From Microbacterium ureisolvens (lineage in GTDB: Bacteria > Actinomycetota > Actinomycetes > Actinomycetales > Microbacteriaceae), in NCBI RefSeq assembly GCF_015278315.1, contig NZ_JADIJE010000004.1, forward strand, positions 186,001 to 250,000: 64,000 nt of DNA. Direction: 5' to 3'. Made by a program: the position numbers and the translations under genes. The notes below the pieces were generated by a model, which was given only the letters and a program-made list of their open reading frames with translations, was not told the origin of the DNA and did no database searches. Shown in pieces: positions 7,981 to 17,269 of the stretch (position 1 is the stretch's first letter; each line of letters starts with the position of its first letter).

Positions 7981-9576
7981 ATGTCGGGGAACAAGCTGCG
8001 TGTCGTGTCCGCCGTCGGCGGCGCCGTCCTGGTCCTGTCCGGGCTGACCGCCTGCACTTTCGCGGACGCCTCCACCGAGCCGACGCCGAGCGCGACGGCG
8101 ACGATGAATCCGGATCCCGGCGCGGACGCGTTGGCCACCGTCACGCGGGCTCAGGTCGACGCGGCGGTGGACGACCTCGAAGCGTCCGTCGAGTCGGCGA
8201 TGGAGGCCTCGGGCACGCCGGGCATCGCCGTAGGCGTGGTCTACGAGGGCGAGGTGCTGTACGCCGAGGGCTTCGGCGTGCGAGACCTCGACAGCGGCGA
8301 GCCCGTCGACGCCGACACGGTGTTCGCGCTGGCGTCGGTGTCGAAGTCGATCGGCGCGAGCGTCGTCGCCCGTGCCATCGACGAGGGCTACGTGTCTTGG
8401 GACACGCCGGTGGCGGAGCACCTGGACGGGTTCACGCTCTCCGACCCGTATGTCGGCTCGCACGTGACGATCGCCGACATGTACGCGCACCGGTCGGGGC
8501 TCTTCAAGCACGCCGGAGACGAGCTCGAGGAGATCGGCTACGACCGTGCCACGATCCTCGAGCGGCTCAGCCTGATCCCGCTCGCGCCGTGGCGGTCGAC
8601 CTACGCGTACGGCAACTTCGACATCACGGCTGCCGGTGAGTCCGTCGCGCGAGCCGCGGGGGAGGAGTGGCCCGATCTGTCCGAGCGACTCCTCTACGAA
8701 CCGCTGGGAATGACGTCGACGAGTTCGCGCTACGAAGACCTCGAATCACGAGAGAACCGCGCGCTCGGGCACCTGCCGCTGAACGGCGAGTGGGTCGTCA
8801 CGCCGGATCAGCGGCAGCCGGACGAGCAGTCGCCCGCGGGAGGGGTGAGCTCGAACATCACCGACCTGATGACGTGGCTGTCGATGCTGCTCGCGGGCGG
8901 CGAGCACGACGGCGAGGCCTTCGTCGAGGCATCCTCTCTCGTTCCCGCGATGTCACCGCAGATCGTGGGCTCGCCGCCGAGCTCGTTCGGATCACGGGCC
9001 GGCTACTACGGCTACGGGTTCAACGTCGGCACGACGCCCGGCGGGCTGGTCGACGTGAACCACTCCGGTGCCTTCCTGCTGGGCACGGGCACGGTGTTCA
9101 AGCTGCTGCCGGGCGCGGGGCTCGGCATCGTCGTGCTCTCCAACGCCTCGGCCAACGGCGTGCCGGAGGGCATCGCGGCGCGGTTCCTCGACATCGCCCA
9201 GTACGGCCACGAACGCCGCGACTGGCTGCCGCTGTTCATGGGCGTCTTCGAAGGGGAGTCCGAGCCCTTCGGGGAGCTGGTCGGTGAGACGGCACCGTCG
9301 GACGCGGCTGCCGCGCAGGATCTCGAGGCCTACACGGGGGAGTACGCCAACGAGTACTTCGGTGCCGCGACGGTGCAGCTCGTCGGCGACGAGCTGGAGC
9401 TCGCGCTCGGTCCGACCGGCCGCTGGGCACTCGAGCACTGGTCGGGCGACGAATTCGTCTTCCGCCCGTTCAGTGAGAACGCCCCACCGGGCTCGGTCTC
9501 GAAGGCGACGTTCGACGGCGACAACCTGGTTCTCGAGTACTTCGACCAGCACGGGCTCGGCACCTTCACACGGTGA
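7981..9576 (+). CDS. Lipid-anchored serine hydrolase of the class C beta-lactamase / PBP4* family
   Basis: A 531-residue exported lipoprotein. The signal peptide has a lipobox ending LTAC with lipidated Cys25. The serine hydrolase domain carries the SxxK nucleophile motif (S119-V-S-K122), the second motif Y-G-N in STYAYGNFDIT, and an HSG triad in VNHSGAFLLG, equivalent to KTG. A C-terminal region of about 150 residues resembles the lipocalin-like domain that follows in many esterases of this family. ATG 7981 was chosen over an in-frame 7963 codon because it gives a clean signal peptide and because CACACT lies 6 bases upstream. The substrate is unknown: D-amino peptide, ester or beta-lactam are all possible. 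Confidence 0.85.
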   Translation: MSGNKLRVVSAVGGAVLVLSGLTACTFADASTEPTPSATATMNPDPGADALATVTRAQVDAAVDDLEASVESAMEASGTPGIAVGVVYEGEVLYAEGFGVRDLDSGEPVDADTVFALASVSKSIGASVVARAIDEGYVSWDTPVAEHLDGFTLSDPYVGSHVTIADMYAHRSGLFKHAGDELEEIGYDRATILERLSLIPLAPWRSTYAYGNFDITAAGESVARAAGEEWPDLSERLLYEPLGMTSTSSRYEDLESRENRALGHLPLNGEWVVTPDQRQPDEQSPAGGVSSNITDLMTWLSMLLAGGEHDGEAFVEASSLVPAMSPQIVGSPPSSFGSRAGYYGYGFNVGTTPGGLVDVNHSGAFLLGTGTVFKLLPGAGLGIVVLSNASANGVPEGIAARFLDIAQYGHERRDWLPLFMGVFEGESEPFGELVGETAPSDAAAAQDLEAYTGEYANEYFGAATVQLVGDELELALGPTGRWALEHWSGDEFVFRPFSENAPPGSVSKATFDGDNLVLEYFDQHGLGTFTR

Positions 9577-9619
9577 CTCACTCGGCGGCGCGCGCCCGGG
9601 GGCTCGATAGGGTCGAGGG

Positions 9620-10780
9620 GTGAGCGTCACCCCCCTGCAAGCCCTGCCCATCGCCGAACTGCGACAGCGCTCGAGCACCAAGTGGCGCAAGTACGGGGAG
9701 GATGTCCTGCCGTTCTTCGTGGCGGAGACGGACTACGCGCTCGCTCCCGCGATCACCCGGGTGCTCACGCGTGCGGTCGAGCTCGGCGACACGGGGTACA
9801 CCCCGCCCGACCCCGGAGTGCGCGAGGCCTTCGTCGACTTCGCGCTGCGCCGGTGGGACTGGGCCGTCGAGCCGTCGCACGTCTTCTGGACGGGCGACGT
9901 GATGATGGGGGTCGTCGAGATCCTCCGGAGGGTCATCGCGCCCGGTGACCGCGTCGTCGTGATGCCGCCGGTGTATCCGCCCTTCTACGACACGGTGGAG
10001 GAGGCCGGCGGCGTGGTCGAGCGCGTGCCCCTTCTCGCGAACAGCGGCGGATGGGAGATCGACCTCCGTGGCGTCGAGGCCGCGCTGGCGGGTGGCGCGC
10101 GCGCCGTGCTGCTGTGCAACCCGCACAACCCGACGGGCACGGTGCACAGCCGCCAGACGCTCGCCGCCCTGGCCGACATCGCAGACCGCTTCGGCGCGAC
10201 TGTCGTCAGCGACGAGATCCACGCGCCCCTGACGCACCCCGGAAAGGCCTTCACCCCGTTCCTCGCCGCCTCCGATTCGGCGCGCCGCGTGGGCTACGCC
10301 GTCACCAGCGCGAGCAAGACCTACAACCTGGCAGGGCTGAAGTGCGCCGTGATGATCGCGGGCGCCGAGCCCCAGGTGAAGGAGCTGCGCGCCCTGCCGT
10401 GGGAGGTGGAATGGCGGACCGGGCTCTTCGGGGCGCTGTCGAACGTCGCGGCCTACTCGGCGGACAGCGATGAGTGGCTGGCAAGCCTGCTCGCCGCTCT
10501 CGACAGCAACCGCGTCCTCCTCGGCGAGCTGCTCGCCGAGCACCTGCCGCACGCGCGCTACCTGCCACCCGACGCCGGATTCCTCGCGTGGGTGGATGTG
10601 TCGGCCTACGGCTGGGGCGACAACCCGGCGGTGCGCATCCTCCGCGAGGCGAAGGTGGCGCTGCATCACGGGCCGCTCTTCGGCACCGAGGGCAAGGGAC
10701 ACGTCCGCATCAACTTCGGCTGCGCTCCGGAACTCCTCCGCGAGGCGGTGGAGCGCATCGGCGCCCTGGCGCGATCGTGA
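9620..10780 (+). CDS. PLP-dependent C-S lyase / aminotransferase of the MalY-PatB family
   Basis: A 386-residue fold-type I PLP enzyme. The cofactor lysine is K233 in SASKTYNLAG; other family features are CNPHNPTGT near residue 170 and VSDEIHAPLTHPG near 200. The N-terminal LRQRSSTKWRKYG is characteristic of MalY/PatB cystathionine beta-lyases, which cleave cystathionine or cysteine conjugates to pyruvate, ammonia and a thiol. GTG 9620 stands 6 bases after TAGGGT (9608-9613), so the mRNA is probably leaderless. The stop overlaps the GTG of the MFS transporter (GTGA), indicating coupled translation and perhaps export of a product or substrate. Whether it is biosynthetic (methionine) or degradative cannot be told. 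Confidence 0.88.
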   Translation: MSVTPLQALPIAELRQRSSTKWRKYGEDVLPFFVAETDYALAPAITRVLTRAVELGDTGYTPPDPGVREAFVDFALRRWDWAVEPSHVFWTGDVMMGVVEILRRVIAPGDRVVVMPPVYPPFYDTVEEAGGVVERVPLLANSGGWEIDLRGVEAALAGGARAVLLCNPHNPTGTVHSRQTLAALADIADRFGATVVSDEIHAPLTHPGKAFTPFLAASDSARRVGYAVTSASKTYNLAGLKCAVMIAGAEPQVKELRALPWEVEWRTGLFGALSNVAAYSADSDEWLASLLAALDSNRVLLGELLAEHLPHARYLPPDAGFLAWVDVSAYGWGDNPAVRILREAKVALHHGPLFGTEGKGHVRINFGCAPELLREAVERIGALARS

Positions 10781-12147
10781 CCGGGGCTGCCGCTCCCACG
10801 ACCGGGATCTGGAACGCCCGCTACGTCTGGGTGACGGTGGGCGCCGTCGCGCTCATCTTCCTCGCCGCGATGCAGTCGCTCGCCGTCACGACCGTGATGC
10901 CGGTCGTCAGCGCCGACCTCGACGGGGAGCGCCTGTACGCCGTGGCGTTCGCCGGCACGCTGGCGACGAGCGTCATCGGCATGGTTGCGGTCGGCGCATG
11001 GTGCGACCGCGGCGGGGTGCTCGCCCCGCTCAGCACCGCGGTCGGCCTCTTCGTCGTCGGTCTGCTGATCGCGGGCTTCGCGCTCACGATGCCGGTACTC
11101 GTGGCGGGGCGGTTGGTCCAGGGACTCGGCACCGGCGGGCAGACTGTCGCGCTGTACGTCGTGGTCGCCCGCGTCTACCCCGGCACGATGCACGGCCGCG
11201 TGTTCGCCGCGTTCTCTGCCGCGTGGGTCGTGCCCTCGCTCATCGGTCCGTTCCTCGCGGGAGCTGTCGCCGAGTTCCTGCACTGGCGCTGGGTGTTCCT
11301 GGGCGTCGCCGCTCTGACCGTGGTCGCCTTCGCGATGGTCGCGGCGCGCCTGCACGGCCTCCCGCTGCACACCGACGAGCCCGCCACCTCCCGCATCGCG
11401 CCGCGACTGGCGTGCGCGGTGGCGTGCGCGGTGGGTGCGCTGGGGCTCAGCCTCGCCGGCGAGCTCGGCGGATGGGCGTGGGCGGCGGTGGCGGCATCCG
11501 TCCTCGTCATCGGCCTCGCCTCGCGGCCGCTGCTGCCGCGCGGCACGCTGCTGGCGGCGCGGGGTCTTCCGAGCGTCGTGCTGATGCGCGGCCTCATCGC
11601 CGGTGCGCTGTTCGGCGCCGAGATCTACATCCCGTATCTGCTGATCGACGACTACGGCTTCTCGCCGACCTGGGCGGGCCTCGGCCTCACCGCGGCGGCG
11701 CTCGCGTGGGCGGCCGCCGCCGACGTCCAGGGCCGGTTCGGCGACCGGCTCGGCAACACCCGGATCACGCTGATCGGCACCGCGCTGCTGGTGGCGGCCC
11801 TTCTGGTCGCGGTGGTGACCGCCCTGCTGACACTCCACCCCGCGGTGCTCATCGTCGGCTGGTCCCTCGCGGGCGGCGGCATGGGCCTGATGTACCCGCG
11901 GCTCACCGTGCTGACGCTCGCGTACTCGACGGCGCAGAACCAGGGGTTTAACTCGTCGGCGCTGTCGATCTCGGACTCGGTCGGCTCGGCGTCCTCGATC
12001 GCCGTGATGGGTCTCGTGTTCACGGCGCTGGTGGGGACGGATGCCGGATTCCCGGCCGTGTTCGCCATCGCCGTGGTGCTCGCACTCGCTGCGCTCATCC
12101 CCGGGCTGCGGCTCGGGCACGCGCACGAGACCGCGGCGCCGAAGTGA
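10777..12147 (+). CDS. Major facilitator superfamily transporter
   Basis: A 456-residue transporter with about 14 hydrophobic segments, starting with WVTVGAVALIFLAAMQSLAV. The MFS motif region GAWCDRGGVLAPLS is between helices 2 and 3, and GRLVQGLGTGGQTVALYVVV corresponds to the DHA2-like fourth helix. GTG 10777 overlaps the stop of the C-S lyase, and no better start exists downstream before the first helix. Drug/proton antiport is the most common role in this subfamily (EmrB/QacA-like), but coupling to the C-S lyase could mean an amino acid or thiol-conjugate substrate. It is convergent with the siderophore operon, whose last gene ends 20 bp further on. Confidence 0.85.
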   Translation: MTGAAAPTTGIWNARYVWVTVGAVALIFLAAMQSLAVTTVMPVVSADLDGERLYAVAFAGTLATSVIGMVAVGAWCDRGGVLAPLSTAVGLFVVGLLIAGFALTMPVLVAGRLVQGLGTGGQTVALYVVVARVYPGTMHGRVFAAFSAAWVVPSLIGPFLAGAVAEFLHWRWVFLGVAALTVVAFAMVAARLHGLPLHTDEPATSRIAPRLACAVACAVGALGLSLAGELGGWAWAAVAASVLVIGLASRPLLPRGTLLAARGLPSVVLMRGLIAGALFGAEIYIPYLLIDDYGFSPTWAGLGLTAAALAWAAAADVQGRFGDRLGNTRITLIGTALLVAALLVAVVTALLTLHPAVLIVGWSLAGGGMGLMYPRLTVLTLAYSTAQNQGFNSSALSISDSVGSASSIAVMGLVFTALVGTDAGFPAVFAIAVVLALAALIPGLRLGHAHETAAPK

Positions 12148-12166
12148 GCCCTGGACGGGCGCGGGG

Positions 12167-13075
12167 TCAGTTCTCCGCGCGCCCGAGGCGCCAGTAGCCC
12201 ATGAAGGCGACGGCACGGCGGTCGACGCCGCGCTCGGCGACGAGGTGGCGGCGCAGCGCCTTGATCGCTCCCGCCTCGCCCGCGAGCCACGCGTAGAGGC
12301 GGGCGCTCTTGAGCGCCGCTCCGCCCTTCGCCGTGCGCGGGACCTCCCAGAGGATGTCGGTGTCGATGTCGACCTCCTCGACGTCTGCACCGGCTCCCGC
12401 CGGCGCGAGGACGGCCGCGGCATCCGTCACCGACTCGACGAGGTGCGCGTGACGCTCGCCGTCGCCGCGTGACCCGATGCGGTACTCGAAGCCGGGGTGA
12501 CGGGGGAGGTACTCCGCGTCCTCGGCGTGCGGCAGCTCGACCGCGACCACGCCGCGCGCCTCTCGCGGGAGCTGCTCGAGGATGGCCGCGATCGCCGGGG
12601 CGGCGGTCTCGTCGCCGGCGAGGAGGATCGCGTCGACGCGCGCCGGAGGCACGAAGTCGATCCCGAAGCTCACGCCGCTGTGCGCGACGGTGGGAGCGAA
12701 GATCAGCACCTCGTCGCCGACGGCCGCACGCGCGATCCAGTCCGACGCCGGACCGATCACATCGTGCGACACCATGTCGACGTCGACCTCGCTCAGATGG
12801 TTGCGCACATACCGCGTCGTGTACGTGCGGAACGGCAGGCGTCGCTCCTCGGGCAGCTCGCGCCACTGCGCGTACCAGTCGTCACCGGTCGGCATGGCGT
12901 CCAGGCCCAGCGTGCGCGTGGGGAACACGATCTTGATGCGCTGGTCGAGGCCGGGGTCGCCGTACTCGCCGAGGTCGTCGCCTCCGAAGGTGAAGCGGCG
13001 GAAGCTCGGCGTCACGTCGGCGATCGCGGTCACGCGGGCGCGGAAGAAGCGGTAGGGCACGTCGGCGTCAGACAT
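12167..13075 (-). CDS. Siderophore-interacting FAD-binding reductase (SIP family)
   Basis: A 302-residue cytoplasmic flavoprotein of the ViuB/SIP family, which reduces ferric siderophores after uptake so that iron is released. The N-terminal FAD-binding barrel contains [10 protein letters not shown] and [20 protein letters not shown], the typical R-x-Y-T/S flavin site. The C-terminal SIP domain includes [20 protein letters not shown] and ends with [16 protein letters not shown] 13075 has AGGAG 6 bases upstream and overlaps the end of the ATPase gene by 8 bases. It is the last gene of a five-gene iron uptake operon read leftwards, so it should be repressed when iron is sufficient. Confidence 0.93.
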   Translation of the reverse strand: MSDADVPYRFFRARVTAIADVTPSFRRFTFGGDDLGEYGDPGLDQRIKIVFPTRTLGLDAMPTGDDWYAQWRELPEERRLPFRTYTTRYVRNHLSEVDVDMVSHDVIGPASDWIARAAVGDEVLIFAPTVAHSGVSFGIDFVPPARVDAILLAGDETAAPAIAAILEQLPREARGVVAVELPHAEDAEYLPRHPGFEYRIGSRGDGERHAHLVESVTDAAAVLAPAGAGADVEEVDIDTDILWEVPRTAKGGAALKSARLYAWLAGEAGAIKALRRHLVAERGVDRRAVAFMGYWRLGRAEN

Positions 13076-13943
13076 CGGAGGCTCCTGTCGGAAGAGGTGA
13101 GGCCGCCACGGCGCCGAGGGCGGCCGCGGTGGCGGGAGTCGAGGGCGACACGTGGTGGCGGCCGCGGGGGAGGACGATGGGCGAACCCGACACGGGGTCG
13201 GGGACGACGAGCGCGTCGAGGTCGAACACGTTGCGGACGAGCTCACCCGTCACGACGTCGTCCGGCGCGCCGCTCGCGATCAGGCGGCCGGCGCGCAGCG
13301 CGAAGAGGTGATCGGAGTATCGCGCGGCGAGGTTGATGTCGTGCAGGACCATCACGATCGTCGTGCCGTGCTCGCGGTTGAGATCGGTGAGGAGGTCGAG
13401 CACCTCGACCTGGTGCGCGACGTCGAGGAAGGTGGTGGGCTCGTCGAGCAGCAGGATGTCGGTCTCCTGGGCGAGAGCCATGGCGATCCACGCCCGCTGA
13501 CGCTGTCCGCCGGACAGTTCGTCGACAGAGCGATCCGCAAGGTCCTCGATGCCGGTGGAGGCGAGCGCACGCGCGACCACCTCGTAGTCGTGGGCGCTCC
13601 AGCGCGCCAGAAGCTTCTGATGCGGGTGGCGTCCGCGTCCGACGAGGTCGGCCACCGCGATGCCCTCCGGGGCGACCGGGCTCTGCGGCAACAGGCCGAG
13701 GGTGCGCGCGATCTCTTTCGTCGGGCGTCCGTGGAGCGCCTTGCCGTCGAGGACCACCTGTCCCTCGCGGGGTGAGAGCAGACGCGCGAGCGCCCGCAGG
13801 AGCGTCGACTTGCCGCAGCCGTTGGCTCCGACGATCGCGGTGATGCGCCCGGGCGGCACGTCGAGATCGAGGCGCTCGACGATTGTGCGATCGCCGTACG
13901 AGAGCGTCAGACCTTCAGCCGACAGTCGGTGGGATTCGGTCAT
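13068..13943 (-). CDS. Ferric-siderophore ABC transporter ATPase (FecE/FepC type)
   Basis: A 291-residue ATPase of the iron-siderophore importer. Walker A is GANGCGKST at residues 39-47, the signature is [10 protein letters not shown] near 140, and Walker B is [12 protein letters not shown]. The switch His lies in [14 protein letters not shown]. The C-terminal ~40 residues are poorly conserved and extend beyond typical FecE. ATG 13943 overlaps the stop of the second permease gene by four bases. It energises the two FecCD permeases in the inner membrane for uptake of a ferric siderophore of unknown type. Confidence 0.95.
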   Translation of the reverse strand: MTESHRLSAEGLTLSYGDRTIVERLDLDVPPGRITAIVGANGCGKSTLLRALARLLSPREGQVVLDGKALHGRPTKEIARTLGLLPQSPVAPEGIAVADLVGRGRHPHQKLLARWSAHDYEVVARALASTGIEDLADRSVDELSGGQRQRAWIAMALAQETDILLLDEPTTFLDVAHQVEVLDLLTDLNREHGTTIVMVLHDINLAARYSDHLFALRAGRLIASGAPDDVVTGELVRNVFDLDALVVPDPVSGSPIVLPRGRHHVSPSTPATAAALGAVAASPLPTGASDV

Positions 13944-14989
13944 AGCGAGCCTCCGGCTCGGTTCGTCCTGATGAGGAGATAGATGAGGAACGGAGCGCCG
14001 AGCACGCCCGTGACGACGCCGACGGGGTAGCGGCTGTCGAACGCGAACTGCCCCAGGAGGTCCGCGAGCTGCACCAGCAGTGAGCCGACGAGCCCCGACG
14101 GCAGCAGCAGAGAGCCGCCAGGACCCACGATCCGCGCTGCGATCGGGCCGGCCATGAAAGCGACGAAGGCGATGGGGCCGGTGGCGGCGGTCGCGAACGC
14201 CAGCAGCGCGACCGCCGCGACGATCGCGAGCACGCGGCTGCCCTGCAGGCGCACACCGAGGGCGGCGGCCGCGTCGTCGCCGAGGCGCATGGTGTCGAGG
14301 TCGCGGCCCCGCGACAGCAGGGCCGGAACCAGCACCGCGCTCGCGATCGCCAGCGGCAGCACCGCCGACCAGGTCGCACCATTGAGGCTGCCGGTCAGCC
14401 AGCGCATCGCCGCCTGCAGATCGTAGGCGGGCGCCTTCGACAGGACGTAGGTGATGACCGCGTCGAGCATCGCCGCGACGCCGATGCCGATGAGGATCAG
14501 GCGGGTACCGGCGAAGCCGCCTTTGTTCGACAGCAGGTAGATCGCGAGGGCCGTGAGCAGTCCGCCGGCGACGGCGAGCACCGAGACCGCGGTGTCGTTC
14601 AGCGACAGGATCACGATGCCGAACACGGCCGACGCGCTGGCGCCCGCCGTGATGCCGATGATGTCGGGGGAGGCGAGCGGATTGCGCAGCATCGTCTGGA
14701 ACGTCACGCCGGCGATGCCGAACGCGAATCCCGCCACCACGGCGAGGACGGCTCGCGGCAGGCGCAGTTCGCCGACCGTGAACGAGGCGCCGGGCACCGT
14801 CTCGCCGAGGATCACCCGAATCACCTCATCGGGACCGTAGAAGGTCTGGCCGATCATGAGCGATGCGGCGAAGACGAGAACGACGCCGACGGCGAGCGCG
14901 CCGGTGACGAGCACGCGACGACGGGAGCGGCGTCGGCGCCCCGTGACGACGGTCTGCACGGTGACGGGGGAGAGGGTGCCGGTGATCAT
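13940..14989 (-). CDS. Ferric-siderophore ABC permease (FecCD family), second subunit
   Basis: A 349-residue permease with about nine transmembrane helices. Family features: [20 protein letters not shown], then [20 protein letters not shown] (the conserved RNPLA-P-GI segment), and [19 protein letters not shown] near the ATPase-coupling region. ATG 14989 overlaps the stop of the first permease by four bases. A basic N-terminal stretch (RRRRSRRR) precedes the first helix. It forms a heterodimer with the product of the next gene upstream. Confidence 0.95.
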   Translation of the reverse strand: MITGTLSPVTVQTVVTGRRRRSRRRVLVTGALAVGVVLVFAASLMIGQTFYGPDEVIRVILGETVPGASFTVGELRLPRAVLAVVAGFAFGIAGVTFQTMLRNPLASPDIIGITAGASASAVFGIVILSLNDTAVSVLAVAGGLLTALAIYLLSNKGGFAGTRLILIGIGVAAMLDAVITYVLSKAPAYDLQAAMRWLTGSLNGATWSAVLPLAIASAVLVPALLSRGRDLDTMRLGDDAAAALGVRLQGSRVLAIVAAVALLAFATAATGPIAFVAFMAGPIAARIVGPGGSLLLPSGLVGSLLVQLADLLGQFAFDSRYPVGVVTGVLGAPFLIYLLIRTNRAGGSL

Positions 14990-16032
14990 AGTTCCCGCAC
15001 CTTCTGCCGGCGCACGATCCAGATGAAGAACGGGGCGCCGATGAGCGCGGTGAGGATGCCGACCTCGATCTCGTCCGGTCGCGCGACGACGCGCCCCACC
15101 ACGTCGGCCGCGACGAGGAGCGCGGCGCCCGCGATCGCCGAGAAGGGCAGCAGCCAGCGATGGTCGGTGCCGACCAGCAGCCGGCACAGGTGCGGGATGA
15201 TGAGCCCGACGAAGGCGATGGGCCCGGCGATGGCGGTCGCCGCGCCGCAGAGGACCACGGCTCCGGCGGATGCGATCAGGCGCGTGCGCAGCACATGCTC
15301 GCCGAGGCCGGTGGCCACGTCGTCGCCCAGGGCGAGAGAGTTCATCCCGCGGGCGCAGGCGATCGTGACGATGGCGCCGACGGCCAGCACCGGCGCGATG
15401 GTGGCGATGCGGTCCCACGTCGCGCCGCCGACGCCGCCGATCTGCCAGAACCGGAACGTCTCGAGGAGGTCGACGCGGGGCAGCAGCACGGCGCTCACGA
15501 GCGACATGAAGGCGGCGGAGGATGCTGCACCCGCCAGAGCGAGCTTGAGCGGCGTGGCACCGCCGCGGCCGAGCGACCCCACCGTGTAGACGAACACGGC
15601 CGCCGCGCCGGCGCCGATGATCGACGCCGCGATGAAGGCGTAGGGATCCGACATGCCGAAGAAGGCGATGCCGATCACGACGGCGAGCGCGGCGCCGCCC
15701 GAGACGCCGAGGATGCCCGGATCGGCGAGGGGGTTGCGGGTCACGGCCTGCATGGCGGCACCCGACATCGCCAGGGCGGCGCCCACCAGAACAGCGAGCA
15801 CGGTCCGAGGCAGCCGTGCGACGACCGCCGCCTGGGCGACGCCGCCGGTGTCGCCGGCGAGCCCCGCGAAGATGTCTCCGAGGCCGACGTCGCGCACGCC
15901 GAACGCGACCGAGGCCACGCACAGCGCCGCGAGCGCGAGCGATGCGACGCCGAGCCAGCCCAGTCGCACCGCCGCCGGACGCCGCAGGTTCGCGGCATCC
16001 GGCGACGGCGATCGGACCTCGGTCGAAGTCAC
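14986..16032 (-). CDS. Ferric-siderophore ABC permease (FecCD family), first subunit
   Basis: A 348-residue FecCD permease, paralogous to its neighbour. The conserved segment AVTRNPLADPGILGVSGGAA lies near residue 90 and the coupling segment GPIAFVGLIIPHLCRLLVGT near 270. GTG 16032 gives a short hydrophilic N-terminus before the first helix; longer in-frame extensions overlap the binding-protein gene in a different frame and lack a ribosome binding site. It starts 34 bp after the binding-protein stop. A weak hairpin in that gap (CCCCG ... CGGGG, about 16042-16061) could adjust expression of the permeases relative to the binding protein. Confidence 0.93.
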   Translation of the reverse strand: MTSTEVRSPSPDAANLRRPAAVRLGWLGVASLALAALCVASVAFGVRDVGLGDIFAGLAGDTGGVAQAAVVARLPRTVLAVLVGAALAMSGAAMQAVTRNPLADPGILGVSGGAALAVVIGIAFFGMSDPYAFIAASIIGAGAAAVFVYTVGSLGRGGATPLKLALAGAASSAAFMSLVSAVLLPRVDLLETFRFWQIGGVGGATWDRIATIAPVLAVGAIVTIACARGMNSLALGDDVATGLGEHVLRTRLIASAGAVVLCGAATAIAGPIAFVGLIIPHLCRLLVGTDHRWLLPFSAIAGAALLVAADVVGRVVARPDEIEVGILTALIGAPFFIWIVRRQKVREL

Positions 16033-16066
16033 TCGATCACACCCCGAAGGATCATGCGGGGATCGT

Positions 16067-17095
16067 TCAGCCCAGCGCGCCGGCGAGCAGGGCGAAGTAC
16101 TCGTCGATGCCCCAGCTGATCGACAGCGGAGACGGGTTCGCGGACGCGGCCAGCGGCGTGGACTCCTCGAGGATCGCGATGCGGCCCTCGGCGATGGCGG
16201 GGATCTGCGACAGCAGCGGGTCGGCCTGCAGCTGCGCGACGATCGAGCCGCCGGCGTCACCGTAGGTGACGAAGACGTCGACGTCGGCGAAGCGGTCGGC
16301 CTGCTCGGCGCTGACGGTCGTGTAGAAGGCCTCTCCGTCGGACTCCTCGGCGACAACCGTCGGCTCCGGCAGGCCGAGGCTCGCCAGGAAGCCGGGTCGC
16401 GTGTCGAGATTCGTGTAGAAGCCGATCTGGCTGAAGTCCGAAGGGTCGATGTACGAGAAGAGCACGGCCGAATCGGCGAGCTCGGGGTGGGCGGCCAGCG
16501 CCGTGTCGACCTCGCCGTGGAGCTCGTCGATGAGGGCGTCGCCCTCCTCCGAGAGCCCGAGGGCGGCCGAGTTCAGACGGATCATGTCCTCGTAGGACGT
16601 GCCCCAGGCGACCTCCGGGTACGCCACGACGGGCGCGATCTTCGAAAGCGTGTCGTAGTCCTCCTGCGTGAGGCCGGAGTACGCGGCCAGGATGACGTCG
16701 GGCTGGGTGTCGGCCACGGCCTCGAAGTCGATGCCGTCAGCCTCGTCGAAGAGCACCGGGGTCTCGGCGTCGAGCTCCGCCAGCTTGTCCTCCACCCACG
16801 GGAGCACCCCGTCGCCGTCGTCGTCGCCCCACGTGACCTCGGCCATGCCGACCGGCACCACACCGAGCGCCAGCGGCACCTCCTGGTTGGACCACGACAC
16901 CGTCGCCACCCGCTCGGGCTGCGACTCGATGACCGTCTCGCCGAAGGCGTGCTCGATCGTGACGGGGAAGGCGTCCCCCGACGAGGCGGTCGTGGCCTCG
17001 TCGGCGTTGTCGGCCGCGGGGGTGGCGCAGCCGGCGAGAGCGATGGCTGCGGCGGCCAGCATCGCGGCGGCGGTGACAGGGCGGGACAGGCGCAC
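16067..17095 (-). CDS. Ferric-siderophore binding lipoprotein (FecB/FepB type)
   Basis: A 342-residue exported solute-binding lipoprotein. The signal peptide ends with lipobox ALAGC and lipidated Cys23. The mature part has the periplasmic-binding fold of cluster-A proteins: RVATVSWSNQEVPLALGVVP near residue 65, PDVILAAYSGLTQEDYDTLS near 130 and the acidic GDDDGDG loop. GTG 17095 follows CCGGAGG with 5 bases spacing. It is the first and probably most strongly expressed gene of the five-gene operon. The two TAAGG-N4-CCTTA palindromes directly upstream are good candidates for DtxR/IdeR-family iron repressor sites. Confidence 0.95.
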   Translation of the reverse strand: MRLSRPVTAAAMLAAAAIALAGCATPAADNADEATTASSGDAFPVTIEHAFGETVIESQPERVATVSWSNQEVPLALGVVPVGMAEVTWGDDDGDGVLPWVEDKLAELDAETPVLFDEADGIDFEAVADTQPDVILAAYSGLTQEDYDTLSKIAPVVAYPEVAWGTSYEDMIRLNSAALGLSEEGDALIDELHGEVDTALAAHPELADSAVLFSYIDPSDFSQIGFYTNLDTRPGFLASLGLPEPTVVAEESDGEAFYTTVSAEQADRFADVDVFVTYGDAGGSIVAQLQADPLLSQIPAIAEGRIAILEESTPLAASANPSPLSISWGIDEYFALLAGALG

Positions 17096-17112
17096 GGATT
17101 CCTCCGGAAAGT

Positions 17113-17156
17113 TTAGGTAAGGATGCCCTTATTCGGGCGCAGTAAGGCCAACCTTA
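17113..17156 (-). promoter_or_regulatory. Tandem iron-box-like operator upstream of the siderophore operon
   Basis: Two palindromes of identical design, TAAGG-N4-CCTTA, lie at 17118-17131 and 17143-17156, 25 bp centre to centre. The first overlaps the 19-mer at 17113-17131, which matches about 14 of 19 positions of the known DtxR/IdeR consensus as I recall it. The second ends AACCTTA and keeps the inner part of the consensus. They lie 18-61 bp before the GTG of the binding-protein gene. Repression by an iron-loaded DtxR-family regulator is inferred. Confidence 0.7.
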
Positions 17157-17208
17157 CCCAGCCGTTTCCTCGAGCGCCAATCCGTTTCGTCATGCCCGCG
17201 TCACGAAC

Positions 17209-17238
17209 GAAAGCCCCGGCCGGGTGGCCGGGGCTTTC
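17209..17238 (-). terminator. Terminator downstream of bioY
   Basis: A 13-bp perfect stem (GAAAGCCCCGGCC, loop of 4, and its complement) followed on the minus strand by TTTCGTTCGT-like pyrimidines. It lies about 30 bases after the bioY stop and separates bioY from the siderophore operon. Confidence 0.85.
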
Positions 17239-17242
17239 GGCG

Positions 17243-17269
17243 ACGGATGCCTCGGCACGAGGCATCCGT
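17243..17269 (-). terminator. Heptamer-paired hairpin abutting the bioY stop codon
   Basis: ACGGATGCCTCG (17243-17254) and CGAGGCATCCGT (17258-17269) form a 12-bp stem with a 3-base loop, directly after the bioY stop. It contains the over-represented heptamer GGATGCC in inverted orientation. Together with the hairpin at 17209-17238 it makes a tandem terminator. Confidence 0.65.
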
